A stretch of DNA of 64,000 nt, from the NCBI GenBank assembly GCA_035236585.1, contig CP141139.1, forward strand, positions 38,015,217-38,079,216. The letters are read 5' to 3'. This stretch comes from Warburgia ugandensis (Eukaryota > Streptophyta > Magnoliopsida > Canellales > Canellaceae). The notes under the pieces were generated by a model that saw nothing but the letters and a program-made list of their open reading frames with translations, did not search any database and was not told the DNA's origin. The translations under genes and the position numbers were made by a program. Shown here in pieces: positions 35,641 through 47,837 of this stretch (positions within the stretch are counted from its first letter, which is position 1; the number at the start of each line of letters is the position of its first letter).

Positions 35641-37486
35641 ATAAGAAAATTCATTGTCTCCTCAATATTTAGATATAATAAGAAGCATAAACTTTGCAAA
35701 AATGGTACATTAATGTTACAATTGCAATAGGGACAAAATGGTATTATTTAGATTTAATAGCTCTTGTTGACAGTTGTGCTGATATCAACTATATACAAGA
35801 AGGGTTGATTCCTACAAAATGTTTTGAAACAACTTCTCAAATTCTAACTTTAGCAAGTAATAACAAGCTGAAAATAAATTACAAATTGACTAATTCTATT
35901 ATCTGTAATGATGATATTTGTACTCCGACTTTCATTTTTGTTAGTCAAGGACCTTCATCATCATGCCATTTTAGGAACTCCTTTCTTGTGTCAATTAATG
36001 GCAATTAATAAGATTAATACTTCAAGAATTTATTTTACCAAAGAAGGAAAAGATTTTTACTTTAAATTTATCGTAGATCTTAAAACACAGCTTCTAAATG
36101 AAGCAAGGAAAATATTGTTAAAAGAACAAGAAATTAATTTTATCCATGAATAAATAGCCTACCTTGATATAGAAAATGCTCTTCAAAATAATAATTTCAA
36201 AAATAAAGTTAAAGAACTTCTAAATTCCTTTCTAAATGATTTGTGTAATGACGTCTCTAATGCTTTTTGGAAAAGGAAAACTCATATGGTCTCGCTTCCT
36301 TATGAAGAATCTTTTAATGGAAAGAATATTCCAGCCAAAGCTAGGCCAACTTAAAGGAATGCTGCTTGTAGAGAACTTTGTAAAAATGAAATAAATAATC
36401 GAATGAAAAAAATTTAATTAGAAAATATTTCTCTCCATGGAGTTGTACTGTGTTTATATCAATAAAGCAGCATAACAAGAGAGGAAAACCCAGATTGATC
36501 ATAAACTACAAACCTCTTAATAAAGTTCTTAAATGTTCTCTAAGTTTGATTTAAAATCTGGATATTGGCAAATTCATATTCCTGAAATTGATAGGTATGA
36601 AATTGCATTTACGGTTCCTTTTGGACACTTTGAATGGAATGTTATGCCTTTTGGTTTGAAGAATGCACTTCTAAATTTCAGAATATTATGAATGATACAT
36701 TTAATCCATATGTTCAATTTATTATCACATATATTGATGATATGTTAATATTTTCAAAATCATTTGAGTAGCACTTTAAACACTTAGAAATCTTTAAATG
36801 GTTTATTAAAAAGAATGGTATAGTTTTATCTGCCTCAAAGAGAAAATTATTCCATGAGTAAGTAAGAGTTCTAAGACATAATATTTTTCAAGGAAAATTT
36901 GTTCCGATACAAAGAAGTATTGGATTTACCTCAAAATTTCTTGATAAGATTACTAATAATAAATTACTTCAAAGATTTTTAGAATCTTTGAATTATATTT
37001 TGGATTACTACCAGAATATTTGCACAAGATGCTGCTATTCTTTTTAATAGGTTAAAAAAGAATTAGAAACCATGGACTTCAGATCATGCAAGAGCAATAC
37101 AAAAAACAAAATCTAAGGTCCACAAATTTTCTTGCCTTAATTTGGAAAATATTGACGATGCTTCTAATATTTGATTTGGGGGTATTCTTAAGTAGAAGAA
37201 CCTTGAAATAGATAAAGAAGAACTAGTTCGGTTCTACTTAGGTAAGTGGAATACCCCTCATGAAAAATATTCTACAATTAAAAAAGAAATGCTTTCAATT
37301 GTTAAATGCATTTCAAAATTTCAAGATGATCTCTTAAACTAAAAATTACTTTTCAGAATAGATTCTAGTGCCACCACACAGATTCTAGCAGGCACAATTA
37401 TCTGTTTTTGAATTTGAAATTGAATATATTAAAGGAGAATATAATTCTTTATCTGACTTCCTCACTCATGAGTTTTTATAGGAATC
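35641..37486 (+). pseudogene. Pararetroviral protease, RT and RNase H, copy C (broken)
   Basis: The protease frame is open at 35694-36008; its active-site triplet reads DSCA in ALVDSCADINYIQ, where a functional enzyme needs DSGA/DTGA. The RT catalytic box is intact, YIDD (36730-36741), and the template-binding words PFGLKNA (about 36650) are more canonical than the PFSSKIA of copies A and B. RNase H pieces follow to 37460, though the stretch after 37380 is partly deleted. Copy C is therefore closest to the parent virus in RT but still has many frame breaks. Confidence 0.8.
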
Positions 37487-38966
37487 ATGAATAGAGGTAG
37501 AGGAAGATTCAACCAGGGTAATATCTGAGGTAGGGGTACTGGTCATGGTAATAACCAAGACCATAAGGGTAAAGAGATAATATCCATGGAAGAATTTTCT
37601 GCAATTAAGTTGGAAAATATTCCAAAACAAATTTCTCTAGGTAATAACCCTTCTCAAATGTCTTTGGAAAATATTCCAAAACAACAATTTAAGCCTCATA
37701 AAACAATAAAAGAGGCTATGACAATGATTGTGGAGATTTATCTCTTGAAGAAATATAGGGATAATATCCTACATATTAATATAGATGATCTTCAATGGTA
37801 TGATCCAGCAAACCCATGGGATGTTATGGTTTGATAGTTGCAAGATCATCCCTACCCAATAAGGGTAGGAAAAAACCAATATGTGATGGAGAAATTCCTC
37901 CAAGAAATAGGGTGTGTGGAAATATTTTATAATAATGATCGCACTACTATAAATTTTAGTAAGTGTGTGAGTAATAAAGTTCCTTTCCCTTAAGAATGGG
38001 ATATCAATCCAGGCTAATTCAAATGGATTGTGGGAAAATAAGGGGCCAAATATCCCTTTAGGTGGTGGGATTATACAAAGTCAATGACTTTCATAATGTA
38101 TCTTGAGAACAATTAGAAGAGCACTCCTAATTTCTCAAAATGAAACTCCAACTTGCTTCCCCTGGAGTTCCTACTTGGATTTTCCATTGGTGGAGAAAGA
38201 TTAGACCCATTATGGAAATATTACCAGAGAATTTAAAAAATCTTTATAATAAATGGGTTGAATATGAACCTCAAATTAATAAAATTCCTTCAGATGAATT
38301 AATTGAAGGATATTGCAATTTCTATATTTTGCCAAATTCAAAATACCATGGATTTGGGAATGGTCAATGACCATAGAAAGGATGAGTCGAATATGCAAAC
38401 TCTCAAAAGGACATATTTTATTAAATGGTGGACAAAATTTGATTTAGAAGACAAGGCAATGAAATATCCCAAGTTATTGAGGCTAATAAAGCCTTATTGG
38501 AAAATATTCCAATTATTAAATCTTCATCATCAATTGAAGAAATCAAGAATATGCTTCAACAAAAATATTCGGTCAACATAGAAAATGAAATATTGGTCAA
38601 TGTATGGACTACATGAAGGATCAGATCATGACCTCCTTCAATATCTTAGTGAAAAAATTCTCCAAAATGGTAGATTCCTTATCAACAAAATCATTGTCAA
38701 GAGATAATATGTCTGAAGATAATATCCTTTAAGATAGCCAAGATTTGAATCAGGATAACATTTTTGAAGACTATTGGGTTGCATTAATGATGATGCTTTC
38801 AAAATTCCTATAGCAAACAAATGACAAGAAAAATAGACAAGAAGAAGAAGATAGAAAAAATGCCCTGTCATCAAAACCAAAGTTCACACTATAGGAAGAA
38901 GGAATCTTCTTTAATAAAGCAGATGAATCATCAAGAAATAATCTACTTTTGGTCAATATTAGCTAG
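37487..38966 (+). pseudogene. Pararetroviral ORF2, copy C (full-length, few breaks)
   Basis: The ATG at 37487 overlaps the ORF1 stop. This is the only copy with the complete C-terminal part, about 490 codons. Breaks include TGA at 37526-37528 (from an Arg codon), a stop at about 37834, a frameshift before 38140 and later stops. Recognisable features are the Arg-Gly-rich start, LHINIDDLQWYDPANPWDV, FHWWRKIRPIMEILPENLKNL, the tract IKWWTKFDLEDKAMKYP (38303-38581), and a polar, Glu/Lys-rich C-terminus (KKNRQEEEDRKN). I know no function. It could be an RNA-binding or inclusion-body protein by analogy with other caulimovirids, which is inference only. Confidence 0.65.
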
Positions 38967-39444
38967 ACTTTAATCAACATCAATACCAATAATGTAGGAG
39001 AATATCCTCTATGTAGCTTTCAACTTTACTTTATGTAATTTTCATCTTTGCCTTATGTCACATTGACCTATCACCTTTATGTCTTTTCTTTATGCAAATA
39101 ATTGTAGGTCAATAATTTTAACAGATTCTAGAGACACTTAAGTCTAAATTCGAAGTCTATAAATAAGGAGTCAATTAATCTATTGGGCATCAGTCCTTGG
39201 TTGCTTGAGTAGTTCGCTTAAGTCTACCATTTTGATCCTAGTTTCTCTATAATCTTTTCCCCTTTTATAATTCTATCCTCATCAATAAATATTCTGAAGT
39301 TTCTTCTACATTGGTTTGCACATGAGAGCCTCTTTTGCTCTTTAGGTATTTCTGATTTTGATCCTCCATTCCCCTCTTTGTATCAGAGCCATTAATGAGT
39401 GGCTAGTTATACATGGGGTTGATTATAAAGAATAGTAATGTAAT
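38967..39444 (+). promoter_or_regulatory. Viral promoter, poly(A) signal, PBS and leader start (copy C to D)
   Basis: Best-preserved viral control region in the array: TATA box tataaata (39158-39165), poly(A) signal aataaa (39284-39289), R region, and primer-binding site tgtatcagagcca (39379-39391, one base short). The first 50 bases of the leader follow. The LTR element inserted at 39445 interrupts it, and the leader resumes at 60063. Confidence 0.75.
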
Positions 39445-39809
39445 TGTTAAGTGTTTAATTTAGCATTTAATTAGACCATTTAACTCATCAAATTGATGAT
39501 TTTTTAGATAATCTATGAAATTTAGTTCAAATTGACTATCCAATCGTAAATTGTCAAAGTTAACGGTCAGATGATCATTTGAGCCAATCGGATGCTTAAT
39601 GTATGGTTTAGATGACTCTAATCTAGTCTTTGGTCATGCAGATCAACTAAAGGAGGGTTGGATGGCTCAAATTTAATTTCAACGATGCATATCAGTTTGA
39701 AGATCAATAAGGCAAGGGATGAAGAATTCCTAAAAGAAAAAGGTTTCTTAATAGAAGAGGAGTCCTAATTTGAAAGAAAAGAAAGTTTTCTAATAGGAAA
39801 CTAACTCTT
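39445..39809 (+). mobile_element. Solo LTR of an unclassified LTR element, left part
   Basis: Starts tgttaagtgttt directly after the target word GTAAT (39440-39444). It is interrupted at 39810 by the gypsy element and continues at 58440. The two parts together give about 2.0 kb starting TGTTA and ending CAACA, with GTAAT again at 60063-60067. No coding sequence was recognised. Confidence 0.75.
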
Positions 39810-42804
39810 TATAATGACCCAAATTTTGAAGACATTTTGTATGAAGAACACATATAATGTTTACCACTTACCACTGATGTTGTAACTTATCTCTTTTTGG
39901 GAATTAATATATGTTTACTAGTCTTAAGAGGTAATTGGATGTTTTATTTTAAATTAAATAGGAAACAAAGGAAGTTGTGAGAAAAATCAGTGCCATTAGA
40001 TTGTACACTCAAAATGGAATCCAACGGCGCAAAGAACGTTGAAAACAGAGTTCGTATGAAGGAGTTATAAGCATGTAAAGATTGAGAGCAATTTTGTAAA
40101 TTGAACCTAAAAAATAAAAAGGACGAAAAATGCAAGGGGCATTTTGATAATGGCACCCCCCATCATCTTCCTCCAACTGCTTCCAGAACTTTTAGCATTG
40201 CCTCTGCAAGGCGGTGCCAGGAGAAATGGTAGCACCACCATAGGACAGCACTGCCTTCCCTCTCCTATAAATTTCTCCCGACTCCCCCTTCTCCAGCATA
40301 GCATTTCTGGCTCAAATCCGATTCAATACCATCTCTGGCAAGGAGGATTTTGAGCAAGCATCCCAAGTGTGAGACCAACTCCATCTCGAGTTCCCAGGTA
40401 AGCTTCTCTTCTCCTCTCTTTCCTTCTCTTTTTCCCCTACATTTTCCACACAATCGGGCCAGATCTGGCATTTCCCAGCCAGAAAACCCATTAGGGAAGA
40501 TGGGTTTGTTCTAGAACCCTAGGCATGATGACCAAGGCTTCTGGCAGGGGAGAAGGAGTCGAACCCACCGACAAGGGTGTCGTTTCAGGCTGCCCAAGGT
40601 GGTCTTCATTACCCCCTCCTTCCCAACCTAGATCCACACTAGATTTGGGTGCTTTTGGCTGAAAAATCACCAGTTTTCAGTGGAAGGTGCTAGACGGGTG
40701 AAAACCCGTCGAAAGGCAGCACCTCCTAGGGGCGCACGGGCCTCCTAGGGGAGCACAAGTGTCCCAGGGGTGCACTAGCGGGCCAGGGGCGCACCGCATA
40801 ATGTGCGCCTGTGCCGAGCTCCTTGGGGGCTGTCTTCATGCATGCGTCACGTGCAAATAGTTTCTTGCCTCGACCGGGACGCATGGGATGTCTTGGGAGC
40901 TGAGGCGCATAGTGGCTGCACTAAAGATGCGTCCGCACAACGCCATCCAGGTCGCACGTCATAGCGCGTCACTTGGGCATGCGTGCGCATGCGAATGCGA
41001 TCCCTGGTTCGACCAAGGCAAGTGAGCGTCTTGGGAACCATGACGTGTGGGCCCTACGTATGGACGAATATGGTTTGTCCGTGATCATGCAACACTAAAA
41101 AATGCAACCTCAGGAGCTATAGGACTCCGATTAACAATCCGAAAGAACCATTGCATCCGTAATTTCGACGCGGACCTAAGGATACAATAAAATTTTAGGA
41201 TTAAGAGATTAATTTAGGTAACTATCGCCTAAAAGCCATTGAGATCTCATAAATCCATGAGATCAACCGCGATCAAACAACATAATTTGATCTAAGAGAG
41301 ACCTTAGGACATTCTCAGACTAAGATCAACCCAAGAATGTCATAGAGTAACCCCTAGAAACTGACAAATCATATAGATCTAACCTTTGCCCTATGAACCT
41401 AGAAATGACTTCTGGATCTCATGTTTGAACGTCATTCAGGACTGTACCAAGGTATTGACTCGAATTGAAGATAGGCACGAACTAAGTAACGATGCTCGAG
41501 GTAGGTAGTCTGATACTACTGTATTTTCAAAATGCATTCCAAATTAAGTTACTTGTTTCTATTGCTGTAATTAGTATGTGTTTTTAAACCATGCTGTTCT
41601 TATACGAGGTCACGGATTTATAAAATTAAGTACGGTACTAGCATGAGAATAGTTTATGCCATGCTCGCATACTTTGAAAACAAATCCATAAATTGCATGA
41701 TTTATGTTGATTTGAGATTTGGACTATGTATGTTTTTGGGCTATTGAGCCTAGCGGGCACTATGCTGAGGGATACGGGTTGGCCTCCTGACCTCTACCAC
41801 CAAAAAGGTGGATGGTATAGTTGCAAAAATGGCATTATCCCTTCCCTGACTACTGTGGTAAACAAGGACGACTACTGGAGGTGTTCACGGCACCCTTTCG
41901 GGGACATATCCATAGTTGTCGTGGAGGCTATGGTGGACTGGTCTCTAGATACCAGAGACACGCGATCCAGAGGGGTTCTGGTTGTGAGCATGGTGACCCT
42001 ATGATTTCAGCGATATTGATATGCATATAGCATTTAAATGGTCATAAACGAGTACTCATGACCAGTTGACTTGAGACCCTGTGCATGATGCTATTGTTTG
42101 CCTCATATGAAACTATTTTAAGTATTTCTTGATCATTATATACGACTCATTGATTTGACGTACTATTAAAATCTCATGACATGGATATATTGATTTCTAT
42201 TGATTTTGGCTTTCTGAAATTAGACATACTGCTAGTATTTCATATTGAAGTTTAATAAAGAATTTCAATAGATGGTATCGCTTACATTTTATTCATACAT
42301 ATATGCACTTATTTAAAATTAAGCATTCCCGATGTCGTACATGCAAACCCTTTGAACTTTGTATGATGCATTGCTGTGTTTTCAAAAAGGGCAGTGTCAC
42401 GTTACCTACTGAGTATGATAAAAACTCAACCCAATCCATTACTTTTCAAATCAAACAATGTACAAATAGAAGGAGTATTAGGAGGCGTTAGATCCACAGT
42501 CGAGTAGGAAAAGGTAAGACTTAATTAGTGATTCTTTTGGTACCTACTGTAATCTTGGTTGTAAGTATTTGTTTATAGTTGTGGATGTGACTAACAACCC
42601 TAGGAGTAATATTTGTTTCGATTTGGTCTATAAATTGCCATGGCACTATGCATTGAGAGTTCATTATGACACTCGGGCTCTTTATACAATGATTTTTGAA
42701 AAATAAAAATTTTCCCTACATTCTTTTGCACAAAGTATTTTAAAAATAAAGATCAATCTCCCTGTGATTTTATAAAATTGCATTCTAAAACCTAGGTCAT
42801 CACA
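39810..42804 (+). mobile_element. 5' LTR of the outer gypsy element
   Basis: 2,995 bp, starting tataatgaccc and ending ggtcatcaca. A GC-rich block (about 40700-41050, many gggcgcac words) stands out from the AT-rich remainder and is shared with the other LTRs of the family. Open frames inside, on either strand, are not genes. Confidence 0.93.
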
Positions 42805-42806
42805 GT

Positions 42807-42820
42807 TGGTATCAGAGCCC
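42807..42820 (+). promoter_or_regulatory. Primer-binding site (initiator Met tRNA)
   Basis: tggtatcagagccc lies two bases after the 5' LTR and matches the 3' end of plant initiator methionine tRNA, the primer for minus-strand DNA synthesis. Confidence 0.93.
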
Positions 42821-42947
42821 AAGTTTATGTTATTCACAGCCCAGTTATGAAATGGAGACTTATAATCAAGTTACATCAATAGGAAAAACTATTAGGATGG
42901 CATGATAAAGTTCCCTAAAAAGGAAGGTACTGGTCTTATAAAAATAG

Positions 42948-43930
42948 ATGCCTCCAAGGAGAAGAGGAGGTGCAGCCCCAAGACCTGATAACCCTCTAGC
43001 TGACTCCATTGGATTTGGTAATGGAATTGCTGAAGCCTTTCAGCTATTCATGCAACATATGGGGCAGTTCATGCAGAACCAACCTCAAGCACCCACGGCA
43101 AGAGCCTCTTCTCCATAAAGAATTGCTAATAGAATAGAGGCCCAACTTGAATGATTTCAGAAAATGTCCCCATCATTCTTAAGAGAAGATGAGTCTGCAA
43201 CAGCAGAAAAATGGATCTTTGACGTTGAAAAATTATTCAAGGCTATGAAAATTCCAGAGGATAGGAAGGTTGCCATGGCCAGTTTCGTACTAAAAGGCGA
43301 GGCAGGCTTTTGGTGGGAAACGGCTGAGAGAACCTATTTTGAAGACAATAATGTTATACCTTGGGAAGAATTTAAAGTAGTATTTAATGACAAGTACTAT
43401 CCCCTCCATGTGTGAAAATAGAAAGAGAAAGAATTTATGCACTTAGAACAAAGTAACCTCTCCATGCAACAGTATGAAAATAAGTTCATAAGTCTTCGAA
43501 GATTTACACCCAATGCTTGCTCCACAGAGGAAGACGCTGCAGAGAAGTTTGTTGATGGATTACACTCAGGCCTCAGGAACCGAGTGATAGGATTCCAACC
43601 AACCACTGTAACAAAGGCGGTGGAAATGGCGTCTCTCTTTGAAAAGGATTTTCAAAGAACACAAGATTCTAGGGATGCAAAGAACAATAATAAGGGGGAA
43701 AATGATAAAGCAAAAGACCTCTCTAATCTTTTAGACCTCGACACCCACACAAAAGACCGTTCGATCCTAAAGGAAGGAGGCCAGACATCAAAAGTTGCCT
43801 TAGATGCAATAGATATCACCCCGGTAGGCCATTTACCTTACCCCAATTTTTGTGTTACAATTGTGGAGAGACAGGACACATGGCCAGGATTTGCCCTAAA
43901 AAGAAGGAAGAGGATCATAAGGAGAATCAC
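42948..43930 (+). pseudogene. Gypsy gag (capsid-nucleocapsid), broken
   Basis: The frame starts MPPRRRGGAAP at 42948 and stays in one phase to about 43845, with in-frame stops at 43116-43118, 43152-43154 and 43413-43415. The capsid core includes AEKWIFDVEKLFKAM, GEAGFWWETAE and FNDKYYP, then MQQYENKFISLRRF. A frameshift precedes the zinc knuckle (43853-43894), which keeps all ligands (CYNCGETGHMARIC). Gag would form the retrotransposon particle and package RNA. Confidence 0.9.
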
Positions 43931-43975
43931 ATTCCTTGAAGTCAAGGACGAGTATTCGCCATCACCTCAGGACAA

Positions 43976-44308
43976 GTGCAAGAATCCAACGCCGTAGTGG
44001 AAGGTATGCTTCATATCTGTGATAGATCTGCCAAAGTATTATTCGACACTGGTTCCACTCATTCCTTCATATCTTGCAAGTTTGCCTCTTCCATGGATAT
44101 TATAGTTCAAGACTTAGACTTCTCCTTAGAAGTCATGACACCCATAGGCAAGTCAAATTCCACACAAGCCTACTTCCAGGATGTCTCGATTTTAGTTGAG
44201 GGCAATCAGATGAGCATAGACCTCATCCACCTAGATATGACAGATTTTGACATCATCCTTGGGATGGACTGGTTAGCTTCGCATAATGCAATAGTTGATT
44301 ATCAGTAG
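43976..44308 (+). pseudogene. Gypsy aspartic protease, frame intact but isolated
   Basis: 110 codons open. The active site reads VLFDTGSTHSFIS (about residue 21), and the C-terminal flap/hydrophobic motif DFDIILGMDWLASHNA is intact. It ends at a stop (44306-44308) where the parent polyprotein ran on into RT, and is out of frame with gag. The protease would cleave the polyprotein. Confidence 0.88.
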
Positions 44309-44341
44309 AAGAAGATTATTTTTCACCTTCCTGGAGGGAGA

Positions 44342-44934
44342 GTGATCTCCTTACAAGGGAGGAGAGAGCATGCAGGAGCATGTGTTATTTCTGCTATAAA
44401 AGTAGTAAAACACATTGCTCAGGGGTGTCCATTCTTCTTGGCTAAGATAGAAGTCATGGAAGTCGCAAAGCCTAAGTTAGAGGAGGAAGATGTGGTTAGT
44501 GAATTCCCAGGTGTTTTTCCTGAAGACTTACCAGGGTTACCACTAAAGAGACAGATAGATTTTACTATTGACTTGATCCCTAGCACAACTCCCATATCGA
44601 AGGCACCTTATCGGATGGCCACAGCAGAGTTAAAAGAGTTGAAGACCCAGTTGCAGGAATTGTTTCGTCAGATCTAGTGCATCCCCTTGGGGCGCTCTAG
44701 TCCTTTTTGTCACGAAAAGGGATGGGTCAATGAGACTCTGCGTTGACTACCGAATGTTAAATAGGGTTACAGTGAAAAACATGTATCCTTTACCCCATAT
44801 TGATGACCTGTTCAATTAGCTTCAGTCAGCTCGTGCCTTTTCTAAGATAGACTTATGATCTGGATATCAGCAACTTAGAGTCAAGGAAGAAGACATTCCA
44901 AAGACGGCCTTCAGAACTAGATATGGACATTATG
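44342..44934 (+). pseudogene. Gypsy reverse transcriptase, N-terminal part
   Basis: The open piece 44342-44677 carries the linker and start of RT (EFPGVFPEDLPGLP, then [14 protein letters not shown]). A stop and shift follow, then [29 protein letters not shown] and AFSKIDL, with one stop replacing Arg in SGYQQL context. The domain is cut at 44934 by the inverted gypsy insertion and continues at 53009. Confidence 0.9.
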
Positions 44935-47837
44935 TGTGACGACCTGGGTTTTTCCATGCATTTTTAAATGCAATATCTAATTTCTAGGGTGGGATGCATC
45001 CCTATTTGAAAACCATTTTTATGAAAACGATGCAAACTAGCAAAAAATCTTTTCTTTTAAACTTATTTTGAAAACCCCGAGTGTCATTTGCTTTCACAAC
45101 AACCAAAGTAGTTTTTGAAAATTCCAGAAATCATAAATGTCTTCCCAGGTCCATCCAGTCACAGCTCATAGCCCAACTGTAAATAAATACAGATACATGT
45201 CCAAAGGATAGAGGGTTTACTTACATTCATGCCTATCTTCTCTTCATTCACTTAGCCGTAGTACTAACATTTTCTGATGCTTCTTCTAATTCTGTGTGAA
45301 GCTAATCTGGAAAAATAATATATTAGGGTGAGTATTTCTCATACTCAGTAGGTAATCTAATACTACTATTTTAAAAACACAGTAGGCAATATGCATGATT
45401 CCAAGAGCTTTTCATGTAAAACATCAGCGATTCTTTTTGTATAAGCATGCATAGTTATGCACAAAACATAAGCTTATTGATGCAATTTCAATCATGGAAT
45501 CCTATCTCATAATCTAGTATTCAACAATATAAATATGATTAAAATCATGAAATAGAAATCAATAGATCCATATAACAAGATCTTAGCAAATGCATCAAAC
45601 CAGCGAGTTAAATATAATAATCATGAAACTCTTAAAATAGTCATCGTTCAAGCATATGCTAGTATCATGCTCATTAGTCTCTTAGCATAGACGTCATGCC
45701 AACTGGTCATGAGTACTCGTATACGACCATCTCAATGCTATATGCATATCAATCACACTGAAATCATAGGGCCACCACTCTCACGTCCAGAACCCCTCTG
45801 GATCGCATGTCTCTGGTATCTAGAGACCAGTCCACCATAGCCTCCACAGCGATTATAGATATATCCTCGAAAGGGTGCCTGAACACCTCCAGTGGTCGCT
45901 CCTGTTTACCATAACAGTCAGGGAAGGGACAATGCCATTTTTGGCAGCGATACCATCCACCTTTTTAGTGGTAGAGACTGGGAGGCTAAACCCATACCCT
46001 CAGCAAAGTGCCCACTAGGCTCAATAGCCCGAAAACATACATAGTCCAAATCTCAAATCAACATAAATCATGCAATTTATGCATTTATTTTCAAAGTATG
46101 AGAGCATGGCATAAACTCTACTTATGCTAGTACCGTAATTAATGTTATAAATTCATAAACTTGTATAAGAACTGCATGGTTTAAAAACACATACTAATTA
46201 CAGCAATAGAAACATGTAACTCAATTTGGGATGCATTTTGAAAACAAAGTAGTATCAGACACCTACAAATCAAGTATATTTAGAAATTCATTAAAAACAT
46301 AGTAGTATCAGACTACCTACAAATCACGTATATTTGGAAATGCATTAAAAACGTAGTAGTATCAAACTACCTACCTCGATGTTCCTTGAATTGCGTTCTT
46401 CATTACTCGACACTAACCCATCTTCGTAAAACCATGTATATTGTTTGACAACAAGGATTCAAATATCATTTTCTATCCATTTATAGATCACTATTTAGAT
46501 TTCTAAATGAACGGATAGATCTGCCCTTTTTGATCATCTTTGATCTGGTAGATCTAGAAGATCTCTATAGTTTTTAGGCTATAGCCATACTAAATAGTTC
46601 TCAGATCCTAATGTTTATAGTCTCATTAGGTCTACGCCATTAATATGGACACAATGTTCTTTCAGATGGTCAATCAGAGTCCTACAGCCCCTGTAATTGC
46701 AGCTTTAGCATTGCACGATCATAGACGAACCAGATTTGTTTACGCGTAAGGCCTGCGTGTCATGGTTCCCAAGATGCTTGCGTGTCCTGGTCGAACTACA
46801 ACCCATGCCCGCACATCGTGCGCCCAAAGGCCACGCTAAGGACTGCGTTCGCACGCTCACGCATGCCCAAATGATGTGCGTCCTAGATGGCATCGCACGG
46901 ACACGTCTTTGGCGCAGCACGGTGTGTCTCAACTCCCAGGGCACCCCATGCATCCTGGTCGAGCCAGGACCCGTGCCTCACATTGGTGCGCCCGAAGGCC
47001 ATTCCAAGGACCACGTCACATGTTGCGTCCCTAAGAGGGTTGCGTCAGGGTTCTGGAACGAATCCACCTTCTCTGGCATTTTCTAGCAAAAAAAATGCCA
47101 AATCCGTTTGGGATGTGGGCTAGGAAGAGAGGGGAACTTGGAGAGGGAGATGGGGACTTACCTAGGCAGCCGGAGATGGTGCCCTCTTGCCGTGATGCGG
47201 CTCCCTTCACTTTGACTTGAGTCCTAGGTCTCCAAAAAACCCAAAAAAAAGGAAAGCCCAGTTTTTCGGTGAATCCAAGAAAAATGGGGAGAAAGGAGAA
47301 CAAAAAATGACCGACCTGAAGGACCTGGCCGTTGCCGGGACTTGCAGGGAACTGGAGGAAGGGTTTTTTTGATGTAAAGCTCAATGAAACCCTAGCTTGA
47401 AATAGCCGGATTAGGAGGAGAAGGAGATGATCGGTGAAGAGGGGGGATGGGCTTTTTATAGATGAGGGAGGCGGTGCTGTCCCATGGCGGTGCCACCATC
47501 CTTTCCAACACCGCCCTACAAAGGTAGTTCTGGAAAAATCTGGAATGGCGATGGCTGGAGGAGGAAGAAAACGGGGGTGCTGTTATCAAAATGCCCCTGC
47601 ATTTTTCATCTTTTTCGTTTTAAATTTAAATTATAAAAATGCTCTTAATCTTTAAACACCCATAACTTCTTCATACGAACTCCGTTTTCGACGTTCTTTG
47701 AGGCATTTCCAACTACCTCTTAAGACTAGTAAACATATCTTAATTCCCAAAAAGAGATAAATTACAACATCAGTGGTAAGTGGTAAACATTATATTTGTT
47801 CTTCATACAAAATGTCTTCAAAATTTGGGTCATTACA
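44935..47837 (-). mobile_element. 3' LTR of the inner gypsy element
   Basis: On the plus strand it begins tgtgacgacc and ends gggtcattaca, the reverse complement of the family LTR ends. 2,903 bp. The adjacent internal end (47838-47860) is a polypurine tract when read on the minus strand (ttcttttaagggggcaa). Contains the same GC-rich block (46730-47060) as the other LTRs. Confidence 0.93.

Noticed and set aside
41726..42004. Open frame inside the gypsy LTR, with similar frames at 50886-51188 (minus) and 57364-57699.
   Set aside because: They are the same LTR segment read in different phases; the phase is not conserved between copies and no domain is recognisable.
46736..47123. Long GC-rich open frames on both strands near 46.7-47.1 kb and 51.8-52.3 kb.
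   Set aside because: Both lie in the GC-rich block of gypsy LTRs; low stop density is explained by composition.
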